Positions 17,342 through 24,714 of a stretch of 64,000 nt of DNA are shown here, in pieces. Each line of letters opens with the position of its first letter. Within the stretch, counting starts at the first letter, position 1. Below the pieces are notes generated by a model. The model saw nothing but the letters and a program-made list of their open reading frames with translations, did no database searches and was not told the origin of the DNA. The stretch comes from Exiguobacterium sp. s193 (GTDB taxonomy: Bacteria; Bacillota; Bacilli; Exiguobacteriales; Exiguobacteriaceae), in the NCBI RefSeq assembly GCF_018618755.1, contig NZ_JACSMR010000013.1, positions 1 to 64,000 on the forward strand, in the 5' to 3' direction. A program made the translations under genes and the position numbers.

Positions 17342-18610
17342 TTAACGATCACCTGCCAAACGGAATCCGCTGAACTGCCACCGTTTATCAGGCGGGAAGA
17401 AGTTACGGTACGTCTCGCGGATATGATCGTCCGGCGTCACACAAGCACCGCCACGCAGAACCATCTGATTACACATGAACTTCGCATTGTATTCGCCAAG
17501 CGCCCCCTCGAGTGGACGACTGCCTGGATACGGTGAATAAGCGCTTGCCGTCCATTCCCAGACATCCCCGAACATCGCCTGTAAAGATGCCTCCGTCTCT
17601 TCAATTGGACGCGGATGATAGCCACCACGTTCCATCATGTTGCCAGTCTTCTCTACCGCCTTCGCCGCATGTTCCCATTCGGCTTCTGTCGGAAGACGTT
17701 TTCCTTTCCAGCGACTAAAGGCATCTGCCTCATAAAAACTGACATGGCAGACCGGCTCATCAAGCGCGAGCGGTTCGACGCCATGTAACGTAAAGATCGA
17801 CCACTCGCCCGAGTCACCCTTCATCCAATAGAGCGGAGCTTTCCAGCCAAGTTGTTGGATGACTTGGAATCCGTCAGACAGCCAATATTCGGATGTCTCA
17901 TATCCTCCTGCCTCGATGAAGGCTAAGAATTCGCCGTTCGTCACGGGTCTTGTTGCGAGTTCGAACGGATTTAACCACACTTTATGGACCGGCCCCTCAT
18001 TGTCAAAAGCAAAACCATGTCCATCATGTCCGATTTCGACTAATCCACCTTCGAATGGTTGGTAGTCCGTCTTTTCAACACCCGTTATTGATTCAACAGC
18101 TGTTTTTTCTTGGTAAGCAGGTAACAGCGGATTGACGAAAAAGTTATATTTCACGTCCATCAAAATCAGCTCCTGATGCTGCTGTTCGTGTTGGAGTCCC
18201 ATTTCGATTAATCCTTCAATCGTTTTTTGGAGCGTTTCCTCCCGATTTTGTTTTAAAAACGATTCGATTGCTGCATCGACATGAGACCGATAGGCGATGA
18301 TATCCGTCACGGTCGGACGTGACAGTACCCCACGTTGATGGCGTGGTTGATAAGGACCGATTGTATTGTAATACGAATTGAATAAATAATTGTAGCGTTC
18401 GTTAAAAACAACGTAGGTCGGATCATATTCTTGTAAAATCATCCGTTCAAAAAACCAGGTCGTATGGGCAATATGCCACTTCGGAGGACTCACATCCGAA
18501 CTTGCCTGGATGACAAAGTCTTCCGGATCAAGTGGATCAATCAATTCAATCGTCTTCTCACGGACAGTTGTAAATTTCTCGATTAAGTACGTCGTCGTGT
18601 CTAAGTACAT
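17342..18610 (-). CDS. egtB: Hercynine sulfoxide synthase EgtB
   Basis: About 422 residues. The N-terminal DinB-like helical domain supplies the iron triad, with His near residue 49 in WHIAHTTWF and the pair in QHEQQHQE (near 141 and 145). The C-terminal half is a formylglycine-enzyme/sulfatase-modifying fold (HVSFYEADAFSRWKGKRLPTE). EgtB joins hercynine to a thiol, cysteine or gamma-glutamylcysteine, using O2. No egtA, egtC or egtE is adjacent, so the donor type cannot be told here. A GTG at 18622 overlaps the ribosome site; the ATG at 18610 is preferred. A near-perfect CodY box lies 25 bp upstream. Confidence 0.92.
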   Translation of the reverse strand: MYLDTTTYLIEKFTTVREKTIELIDPLDPEDFVIQASSDVSPPKWHIAHTTWFFERMILQEYDPTYVVFNERYNYLFNSYYNTIGPYQPRHQRGVLSRPTVTDIIAYRSHVDAAIESFLKQNREETLQKTIEGLIEMGLQHEQQHQELILMDVKYNFFVNPLLPAYQEKTAVESITGVEKTDYQPFEGGLVEIGHDGHGFAFDNEGPVHKVWLNPFELATRPVTNGEFLAFIEAGGYETSEYWLSDGFQVIQQLGWKAPLYWMKGDSGEWSIFTLHGVEPLALDEPVCHVSFYEADAFSRWKGKRLPTEAEWEHAAKAVEKTGNMMERGGYHPRPIEETEASLQAMFGDVWEWTASAYSPYPGSRPLEGALGEYNAKFMCNQMVLRGGACVTPDDHIRETYRNFFPPDKRWQFSGFRLAGDR

Positions 18611-18634
18611 CTGTAATGCCACCCCTTTTAATGG

Positions 18635-18649
18635 AATTTTCTGAAAAAT
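18635..18649. promoter_or_regulatory. CodY box upstream of egtB
   Basis: AATTTTCTGAAAAAT matches the CodY consensus AATTTTCWGAAAATT at 14 of 15 positions. Its centre is about 32 bp before the egtB ATG, a position suited to repression. Binding is inferred, not shown. Confidence 0.6.
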
Positions 18650-18689
18650 GTCCCTCTATCTATTACCCCGATTGGATACATTGTATGCA

Positions 18690-18732
18690 AAAAAAACTGA
18701 CGAACCGGCATCATGACCGTTCGTCAGTTTTT
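18690..18732. terminator. Terminator after guaC (bidirectional form)
   Basis: AAACTGACGAAC and GTTCGTCAGTTT arms with A- and T-runs, lying just beyond the guaC stop (minus strand). Confidence 0.85.
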
Positions 18733-18748
18733 AGTGTCCCCATTTCAA

Positions 18749-19732
18749 TTAAAATACTTTATCACCATTAAAGATTGAGTTTTTGACGACGACGTAATCG
18801 ACGGTCCGGATGGCCGGCAATTTATTTCCGCCCGCATAAGAAATCGACGATTGAAGATCCTGCTCCATTTCAATCAGCGTGTCAGCCAAGCTTCCCTTAT
18901 GCTCGACAAACATTTTCTTTCCTTCGACATTTTTCTTTTCTCCCTTTTGAAACTCCGATGCCGAACCAAAATATTCTTTGACACGGACTCCATCGACTTC
19001 ATGTGTCTCACCCGGCGATTCTTCATGTCCTGCGAACAGTGAACCGATCATGACCATCGTTGCGCCAAAACGGACGGATTTCGCAATATCACCATGTGTC
19101 CGGATACCACCGTCAGCGATGATCGGTTTGCTGGCAGCTTTTGCGCACCAGCGAAGTGCCGCCAGTTGCCAACCGCCCGTCCCAAATCCTGTTTTAATTT
19201 TCGTGATACAGACTTTCCCTGGCCCGATTCCGACTTTTGTTGCATCGGCACCTGCATTTTCGAGCTCACGGACCGCTTCCGGTGTCCCGACATTTCCAGC
19301 AATGACAAAACTATTCGGTAATAACCGTTTGATGTGTCGAATCATTTGAATGACAGCATCCGAGTGACCATGCGCGATATCAATCGTGATATATTCCGGC
19401 ACGAGCCCTGCTTGTGCGAGTTCTTCGATGAATGTATATTCGTCGGTTTTGACACCAACGCTGATCGAGGCGATTAAATTTTTCGTTTGCATCGTCTCAA
19501 CGAAAGCGCGGCGTTTCTCCGGTTCAAATCGGTGCATGATATAAAAATAACCATTTTCAGCTAAGTACGTCGCAATTGATTCATCAATGATCGTCTGCAT
19601 GTTTGCCGGAACGACAGGCAATTTAAATCGTCTGCCACCAAATTCGACCGTCGTATCACATTCTGACCGACTGCCGACAATTGATTTTGCAGGAATTAAC
19701 TGAATATCTTCATAATCAAATACTACATCCAT
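18749..19732 (-). CDS. guaC: GMP reductase
   Basis: About 327 residues. GuaC turns GMP into IMP with NADPH and release of ammonia, linking guanine to adenine nucleotides. The IMPDH/GMPR barrel is complete: the catalytic loop [19 protein letters not shown] with its active cysteine, the phosphate site [10 protein letters not shown] and the C-terminal [14 protein letters not shown] typical of the Gram-positive type. No CBS domains are inserted, which separates it from IMPDH. A GTG at 19741 overlaps the ribosome site GGAG; the ATG of [12 protein letters not shown] is preferred. A paired CGTTCG/CGAACG element lies upstream. Confidence 0.95.
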   Translation of the reverse strand: MDVVFDYEDIQLIPAKSIVGSRSECDTTVEFGGRRFKLPVVPANMQTIIDESIATYLAENGYFYIMHRFEPEKRRAFVETMQTKNLIASISVGVKTDEYTFIEELAQAGLVPEYITIDIAHGHSDAVIQMIRHIKRLLPNSFVIAGNVGTPEAVRELENAGADATKVGIGPGKVCITKIKTGFGTGGWQLAALRWCAKAASKPIIADGGIRTHGDIAKSVRFGATMVMIGSLFAGHEESPGETHEVDGVRVKEYFGSASEFQKGEKKNVEGKKMFVEHKGSLADTLIEMEQDLQSSISYAGGNKLPAIRTVDYVVVKNSIFNGDKVF

Positions 19733-20043
19733 TTTAAACACTCCAAATTACGAATATTTTTAAATCCAAAACTTACAATCGTTCGTACTTGAACACTATA
19801 TCGAACGTAATGATCCCTGTCAAAGGTTTATCAAATATTTTTGCTTTAAAAACCAATAATGAGTCTATTTTATTATTAAACGTTCGTCTTTAGAGCATTT
19901 TTTTGAGTTAATCGATGGAACTAATCTTTAATCCATCTGAAATAGCTCGTTTTGGTTCACTCGACTAAACATATTCCCGGACACGGTCATGTCTTTTGCG
20001 GGACGGTCTGTCGGGTCGGTACCGGCATCTTTTACTTTCTTCC
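19733..20043. other. Intergenic region upstream of guaC, no gene seen
   Basis: AT-rich, with only short frames. It holds the CGTTCG-N16-CGAACG inverted repeat at 19780-19807 and a further CGTTCG near 19881. No xpt-type guanine riboswitch core and no clear terminator for the GNAT gene at 20044 were found. Confidence 0.6.
19780..19807. promoter_or_regulatory. Inverted repeat in guaC promoter region (possible PurR-type site)
   Basis: CGTTCG (19780-19785) and CGAACG (19802-19807) are separated by 16 bp. Bacillus PurR recognises paired CGAAC boxes 16-17 bp apart and controls guaC there. The boxes here face the opposite way from the consensus as I remember it, so the assignment is tentative. Confidence 0.35.
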
Positions 20044-20586
20044 TTATGTTAAAAATTCTTCTTTCAGTAACGCAAACAGTAAAAAATCTTCCCAGGATCC
20101 ATTGATGTATAAACTTTTTTTAGCGAGCCCTTCCTGCCGAAATCCGACTTTCTCAAGGACACGGATTGACCCCTGGTTCTCTGGCATGACTTCAGCACGC
20201 AACCGGTGAAAATCGTGCTTGTCAAAAAACGATTCGACTGCTTGTCGGACAGCTTCAGCCATCAATCCACGTCCGTTATATTGCCGGTCAAGCTGATAGC
20301 CAATCATACATGTCTGCGCCGGGAATCGTTGAATGAACGAAGCAGAGACCTCTCCGATCAATTCGTTTGTCTCACGTAAAAAGACACCATACGCATAATA
20401 ACGATCCTCTTGCATTTTGCACGTCGTCTCGCGAATCCGCTTCATGTGTGCTTCTAGCGTATAGTGTTCATCTGTTGGTTTAAGCGGCATCCAGTATTCA
20501 AAATGATTACGGTTTCGCACATTCATTTCAAGTAATTCTTGTGCATCTTCTTCTATATAAGGTCTGATAACGACTCGGCTTTCCAT
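20044..20586 (-). CDS. RimJ/RimL-type GNAT acetyltransferase
   Basis: 180 residues with the GNAT fold of the ribosomal-protein acetyltransferase branch. The N-terminus is VVIRPYIEEDAQELLEM, the acetyl-CoA loop QYNGRGLMAEAVRQAV, and motif B PENQGSIRVLEKVGFRQEGL. YdaF/RimJ-like enzymes acetylate protein N-termini or other amines; the target is unknown. The start ATG has GGAAGG upstream. The gene stands alone and is divergent from the sigma-like gene. Confidence 0.87.
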   Translation of the reverse strand: MESRVVIRPYIEEDAQELLEMNVRNRNHFEYWMPLKPTDEHYTLEAHMKRIRETTCKMQEDRYYAYGVFLRETNELIGEVSASFIQRFPAQTCMIGYQLDRQYNGRGLMAEAVRQAVESFFDKHDFHRLRAEVMPENQGSIRVLEKVGFRQEGLAKKSLYINGSWEDFLLFALLKEEFLT

Positions 20587-20735
20587 ACACTTCCACCTTC
20601 CTTACAGACTAATTTTAAATATCTTAATATTAAACAGTTCAAGTGTTTAATATTTACCTTCAGGGGAAAACAATATAAACAGCACATAGGAAAATTTCAT
20701 AATAACCTACTAATAATTTACTTAAGGAGGAGAGC

Positions 20736-20990
20736 ATGCAGACCGACAAAGAATTATTTGAGCAAATCGAACTAAAGAACAGTCATGCCCTCGAGTTGCT
20801 ATATGACCGGTACGAAACTTCGCTTTATCTTTTACTCACACGCGTCATATCAGATGAACAGCGCATTCAAAAAACGCTAACCCAAATTTTTAAAGCCGTC
20901 TGGTCAGAACCACGCCGGCACGATTCCGTTCATGGTTATTTAATTGCTGCGTTGAAACATGTGACCCAGCAACCACAAAAAACATCATGA
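20736..20990 (+). CDS. Sigma-70 region-2-only protein (ECF-like)
   Basis: 84 residues. MQTDKELFEQIELKNSHALE, then LLYDRYETSLYLLLTRVISDEQRIQ and LTQIFKAVWSEP, follow the pattern of ECF sigma region 2 (LYDRYxxxLY, with the helix ending FxxxW). The chain stops at residue 84, before any region 4 helix-turn-helix, and no region 4 frame follows. AAGGAGGAGAGC before the ATG is a very strong ribosome site, so it is probably translated. It could be a decoy that binds RNA polymerase core or an anti-sigma factor, or a remnant of a sigma gene. It lies just upstream of the csp pair. Confidence 0.65.
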   Translation: MQTDKELFEQIELKNSHALELLYDRYETSLYLLLTRVISDEQRIQKTLTQIFKAVWSEPRRHDSVHGYLIAALKHVTQQPQKTS

Positions 20991-21127
20991 ACGTTCCGCT
21001 TTAATTCTTATTCGTCATCTGACCATTGAACCCTTTCATGTCCTGAATACCGTGAAGCGATTTCAAGAGAATTAGTAGAAGTTGACTTTTTTTCTGTTTA
21101 ATCCTTCCTTTTTTTAAAAGGGCATGA

Positions 21128-21246
21128 TATATTATTAAGTAATTATTGTTGTTCGGTGGAGATAAAAGTGTTTCACTTTAACTCGATGAAATTGATCACG
21201 GTAGTAATAATCAGTGTGACTCAGTCGCACGCAGGAGGCAACACAC
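21128..21246 (+). promoter_or_regulatory. Promoter and long cold-shock leader of csp copy 1
   Basis: A -10-like TATATT at 21128-21133 is followed by a leader of about 105 nt before the ATG. The leader is nearly identical to that of copy 2 and ends in GCAGGAGGC. Long structured leaders control csp translation by temperature in other bacteria. No good -35 box is seen. Confidence 0.6.
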
Positions 21247-21447
21247 ATGGAACAAGGTAAAGTAAAATGGTTTAACGCAGAAAAAGGTTTTGGCTTCATC
21301 GAACGTGAAAGCGGCGACGACGTTTTCGTTCACTTCTCAGCTATCCAAACTGATGGCTTCAAATCACTTGACGAAGGTCAAGAGGTTTCTTTCGAAGTTG
21401 AAGAAGGTCAACGCGGACCGCAAGCAACTAACGTTACTAAACTTTAA
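21247..21447 (+). CDS. cspA: Cold shock protein, copy 1
   Basis: 66 residues, a single cold-shock domain with RNP1 KGFGFIE and RNP2 VFVHFSAI. It binds single-stranded nucleic acid and melts RNA structure. Identical to copy 2 except for Lys5 in place of Thr5 (MEQGKVKWF against MEQGTVKWF). A strong AGGAGG site lies 9 bases before the ATG. It has its own promoter region and terminator. Confidence 0.96.
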   Translation: MEQGKVKWFNAEKGFGFIERESGDDVFVHFSAIQTDGFKSLDEGQEVSFEVEEGQRGPQATNVTKL

Positions 21448-21454
21448 TTTCTTT

Positions 21455-21485
21455 AGAGGATTCGCATTTGCGAATCCTCTTTTTT
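21455..21485 (+). terminator. Terminator of csp copy 1
   Basis: AGAGGATTCGC pairs with GCGAATCCTCT, followed by a T-run. Confidence 0.88.
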
Positions 21486-21528
21486 AATTCTTTTTTCGAT
21501 TTCCCTTCCCTTCTCCGCTTGGCTATGG

Positions 21529-21647
21529 TATATTATTAAGTAATTATTGTTGTTCGGTGGAGATAAGAAGTTTACGCTTTAACTCGATGAAATTGATCAC
21601 GGTAGTAATAATCAGTGTGACTCAGTCGCACGCAGGAGGCAACACAC
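21529..21647 (+). promoter_or_regulatory. Promoter and long cold-shock leader of csp copy 2
   Basis: A repeat of 21128-21246 at an offset of 401 bp. Only about ten bases differ, mainly in one short block around 21567-21580. The same TATATT and GCAGGAGGC are present. Confidence 0.6.
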
Positions 21648-21848
21648 ATGGAACAAGGTACAGTAAAATGGTTTAACGCAGAAAAAGGTTTTGGCTTTAT
21701 CGAACGTGAAAGCGGCGACGACGTTTTCGTTCACTTCTCAGCTATCCAAACTGATGGCTTCAAATCACTTGACGAAGGTCAAGAGGTTTCTTTCGAAGTT
21801 GAAGAAGGTCAACGCGGACCGCAAGCAACTAACGTTACTAAACTTTAA
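21648..21848 (+). CDS. cspA: Cold shock protein, copy 2
   Basis: 66 residues; differs from copy 1 only at residue 5 (Thr). The coding DNA is also almost identical, so the two are a recent tandem duplicate or are kept alike by gene conversion. RNP motifs are intact. Thr or Lys at this position, next to the WF of strand 1, may alter nucleic-acid binding slightly. Confidence 0.96.
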   Translation: MEQGTVKWFNAEKGFGFIERESGDDVFVHFSAIQTDGFKSLDEGQEVSFEVEEGQRGPQATNVTKL

Positions 21849-21854
21849 TTTTTC

Positions 21855-21882
21855 AAGACCCTGCTGATGCAGGGTCTTTTTT
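21855..21882 (+). terminator. Terminator of csp copy 2
   Basis: AAGACCCTGC pairs with GCAGGGTCTT, followed by a T-run. Confidence 0.88.
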
Positions 21883-21930
21883 GTTTTTCATTCATGATAA
21901 ACTGGCTATGGACAAGAGAGGAGAAAAAAT

Positions 21931-22320
21931 ATGCAACTTTCTACGCGCGAAGCGCTACAACAAGTCTTACAAGCAAGGCACGATCATTTGATGACTGGAA
22001 ATCGCGAAGCGATGAATGAACTGTTATCCCCTAATTTTTCTTTCATCGATGGACTCGGCCGGCAATTCGACGCTGAAACGTATCTCGATCATTACGTCGA
22101 CATTGATTTAATTAAATGGGTTTCTTCTATTGATGAATCAACTGTCGTCGAACTTTTCGAAACGACCGCCCTCGTCCAAACACTGACTGAAGATCAATTC
22201 CAATACGGTACGACTTCCTACCTTGGACGTTTTCGGGTCGTCTCACTTTATCAATTGACGGAGCAAGGCTGGAAGTGGCATTTTTCACAGTCCACGTCAC
22301 TTGACCAAGATGGACGTTGA
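21931..22320 (+). CDS. NTF2-like (DUF4440/SnoaL-type) protein
   Basis: 129 residues with the cone-shaped NTF2-like pattern: a helical start REALQQVLQARHDHLMTGN, then LLSPNFSFIDGLGRQF, and the ending GRFRVVSLYQLTEQGWKWHFSQST. DUF4440 members are often ketosteroid-isomerase-like proteins of unknown role. No catalytic set can be assigned. AGAGAGGAG precedes the ATG. Single gene with a terminator. Confidence 0.75.
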   Translation: MQLSTREALQQVLQARHDHLMTGNREAMNELLSPNFSFIDGLGRQFDAETYLDHYVDIDLIKWVSSIDESTVVELFETTALVQTLTEDQFQYGTTSYLGRFRVVSLYQLTEQGWKWHFSQSTSLDQDGR

Positions 22321-22345
22321 AGATCACTACATCGTCTCGCTCTTT

Positions 22346-22376
22346 AAAAACCTCACAGTTGTTGTGAGGTTTTTTT
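22346..22376 (+). terminator. Rho-independent terminator
   Basis: AAACCTCAC and GTGAGGTTT arms with a T-run, 26 bp past the NTF2-like stop. Confidence 0.85.
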
Positions 22377-22444
22377 CATACTTATGAATCACGATAGGAA
22401 CGATTTGAAAATCTGTTTTCATTCCGTTACACTGAAGTTGTATA

Positions 22445-22459
22445 TATTTTCTGAAAATT
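22445..22459. promoter_or_regulatory. CodY box upstream of serC
   Basis: TATTTTCTGAAAATT matches the CodY consensus at 14 of 15 positions. It overlaps a TATATA -10-like sequence (22441-22446) and ends 20 bp before the serC ATG. Confidence 0.65.
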
Positions 22460-22479
22460 AAGGGGAAAGAAGGAATTAG

Positions 22480-23544
22480 ATGACTGTCTTTAACTTTTCT
22501 GCCGGTCCAGCCGTTTTACCTGAACCAGTGTTACTCAAAGCACAATCGGAATTATTAAACTATCGTGGTTCTTTCCAGTCCGTCCTTGAGCTCAGTCATC
22601 GTTCTGCGCTATTCGAAGGAATCCTGGATGACGCGACGTCACTCGTCCGTGAATTACTTAATGTTCCTGATGATTACGAGATTCTATTCCTTCAAGGAGG
22701 CGCTACCCTTCAATTTTCAATGTTACCGATGAACCTTGCACAGACAAAACGGGTGGACTTCATCGATACGGGGGGATGGTCACAAAAAGCGATTGCCGAT
22801 GCTGCACCTTATGCATCGACACGAATTATCGCCTCTTCCCAAGAGGATCAGTACCGGTCGATCCCAACCGGACCGTTCTCTTCCGATGCGGACTACTTGC
22901 ATGTGACGTGGAACAATACGCTTGAAGGAACGACTTTTCGTGAAGTACCACAGGTCGGTGTCCCGCTCGTCGCTGATTTTTCATCTTCGATTTTATCGGA
23001 ACCGATTGATGTCAGTCAATTTGATGTCATTTATGCCGGGGCGCAAAAAAATCTCGGTGCTGCCGGGATGACGCTTGTCATCATGAAAAAGAACTTGTTA
23101 CGGCGGACACCGGATGCTCTTGGCTCCTACTTGCGGTATGACATTCATGCAAAACACCATTCGCTCTATAATACGCCGCCGACTTACAGTATTTATTTGA
23201 CGAAACTCGTCCTTGAGTGGATGAAAGAAGAAGGTGGTCTCAGTGCCATTACAGCACGTAACCGTGCTCAAGCGGCCGCACTTTATGACGCCTTAGACCG
23301 CTCCACACTTTTTTCAAATCATGTCGTACACGAAAACCGGAGTTTAATGAACATTCCGTTTTCGACGGGAGACGAAACACTCGATCAAGCTTTTTTAACG
23401 TATGCGGAACGACATGGCCTGGTGAACCTAAAAGGGCACCGATCGGTCGGAGGAATGCGTGCCAGCCTGTATAATGCGATGCCGGATGCCGGTGTCGAGG
23501 CCTTGATCACCGTCTTACATACATTTGAACAGGGGGAACGGTAA
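22480..23544 (+). CDS. serC: Phosphoserine aminotransferase
   Basis: 354 residues. SerC transfers an amino group from glutamate to 3-phosphohydroxypyruvate in serine synthesis, using PLP. NFSAGPAVLPEPV opens the protein, FLQGGATLQF contacts the cofactor phosphate and the PLP lysine lies in YAGAQKNLGAAGM. The length is standard. First gene of serC-serA-DUF1015; serA starts on the base after its stop. CodY control is suggested by the box upstream. Confidence 0.97.
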   Translation: MTVFNFSAGPAVLPEPVLLKAQSELLNYRGSFQSVLELSHRSALFEGILDDATSLVRELLNVPDDYEILFLQGGATLQFSMLPMNLAQTKRVDFIDTGGWSQKAIADAAPYASTRIIASSQEDQYRSIPTGPFSSDADYLHVTWNNTLEGTTFREVPQVGVPLVADFSSSILSEPIDVSQFDVIYAGAQKNLGAAGMTLVIMKKNLLRRTPDALGSYLRYDIHAKHHSLYNTPPTYSIYLTKLVLEWMKEEGGLSAITARNRAQAAALYDALDRSTLFSNHVVHENRSLMNIPFSTGDETLDQAFLTYAERHGLVNLKGHRSVGGMRASLYNAMPDAGVEALITVLHTFEQGER

Positions 23545-24702
23545 ATGTATCAAATTCAGTTGTGGAACGACCTGTCCGAAAAAGGGCTGAGCCGCTTCAC
23601 GGACGCATATCGTGTCCACCGTGAAGTCGAGGCACCGGATGCCTTTCTCGTCCGAAGTAAAGATTTACATGGCATGCCATTCGCTGATTCTTTAAAAGCC
23701 GTCGCCCGGGCTGGTGTTGGTGTCAATACGATCCCCCTTGAGCAACTCGCGAATCGGGGGATCCCTGTTTTTTCGACGCCTGGCGCGAACGCAAATGCCG
23801 TCAAAGAGCTTGTTATCGCCAGCCTTTTTTTAACGGCCCGTAAATTGGTCCCGAGTATCCTTTGGACGAATAACTTACGTGGACCTGATATCCCGGAACG
23901 GATTGAAGCGAACAAACGGCAATTCGTCGGGACCGAACTGTTAGGAAAACGGATCGGAATTGTTGGTCTCGGGGCAATCGGGGCGAGTCTTGCCAATACG
24001 TTACATGAACTCGGGATGACCGTGTCCGGGTACGATCCGCACATGTCGGTCGAATCGGCATGGCGTGTATCGAATCAAATCCAGCGTGCGACCAATCTTG
24101 AAGAGTTGCTTGCGACGAGCGATTATGTCACACTCCATCTCCCTCTCGTCGATGCGACCCACCATCTGCTCGACGAACGGTTGCTCTCAAAAGTGAAACA
24201 AGGCGCGACGTTGCTGAACTTCTCGCGCGGCGAATTGATTGACGAAGCAGCGCTTGCGACCGTTCTCAAGTCCGGTCGTCTCGCGAACTATGTGACCGAT
24301 TTCCCGAATGCCTTCATCCTCTCGTTACCGCGCGTCATCCCGTTGCCGCATATCGGGGCATCGACGGCTGAAGCGGAAGAAAATTGTGCCATCATGGCCG
24401 TCGATCAGCTAAAAACGTTTCTTGAGACCGGCAACATCCATAATTCCGTCAACTTCCCATCGGTCGAACTCGCCTATTCCGGGAAACGCCGATTGACGAT
24501 CGCCCATCAAAACATTCCGAACATGGTCGGCCAAATCGCCTCGGTCCTTGCGACGGAACGCATCAATATCGCCAATATGATTAACGGCAGTAAAGGACCG
24601 ATCGCCTACACGATCATCGATATCGACAACCATCTCGATGAAACGATTTCCTTGAAACAGCTCGATGCGATTCCTGGCGTCTTAAAAACACGATTACTGT
24701 AA
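23545..24702 (+). CDS. serA: D-3-phosphoglycerate dehydrogenase
   Basis: 385 residues of the short SerA type. The substrate domain is followed by a Rossmann domain (GIVGLGAIGASLANTL), the catalytic arginine near LNFSRGELIDEAAL and the histidine in PLPHIGASTAEAEEN. The C-terminal ACT domain, LTIAHQNIPNMVGQIASVLA, may bind serine. It oxidises 3-phosphoglycerate at the entry to serine synthesis. GGGGGAACG near the serC end supplies the ribosome site. Catalytic residues are intact. Confidence 0.95.
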   Translation: MYQIQLWNDLSEKGLSRFTDAYRVHREVEAPDAFLVRSKDLHGMPFADSLKAVARAGVGVNTIPLEQLANRGIPVFSTPGANANAVKELVIASLFLTARKLVPSILWTNNLRGPDIPERIEANKRQFVGTELLGKRIGIVGLGAIGASLANTLHELGMTVSGYDPHMSVESAWRVSNQIQRATNLEELLATSDYVTLHLPLVDATHHLLDERLLSKVKQGATLLNFSRGELIDEAALATVLKSGRLANYVTDFPNAFILSLPRVIPLPHIGASTAEAEENCAIMAVDQLKTFLETGNIHNSVNFPSVELAYSGKRRLTIAHQNIPNMVGQIASVLATERINIANMINGSKGPIAYTIIDIDNHLDETISLKQLDAIPGVLKTRLL

Positions 24703-24714
24703 AGGAGTGATGGT

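Larger units (their letters stand above)
21128..21848 (+). repeat. Tandem duplication of promoter-leader-csp unit
   Basis: The segments 21128-21447 and 21529-21848 (320 bp each, offset 401) are near identical. The similarity stops at each stop codon, and the two terminators are unrelated. Confidence 0.9.

Noticed and set aside
22321-22479. T-box or serine riboswitch before serC
   Set aside because: No T-box sequence and no antiterminator pair; only the upstream gene's terminator and a CodY box.
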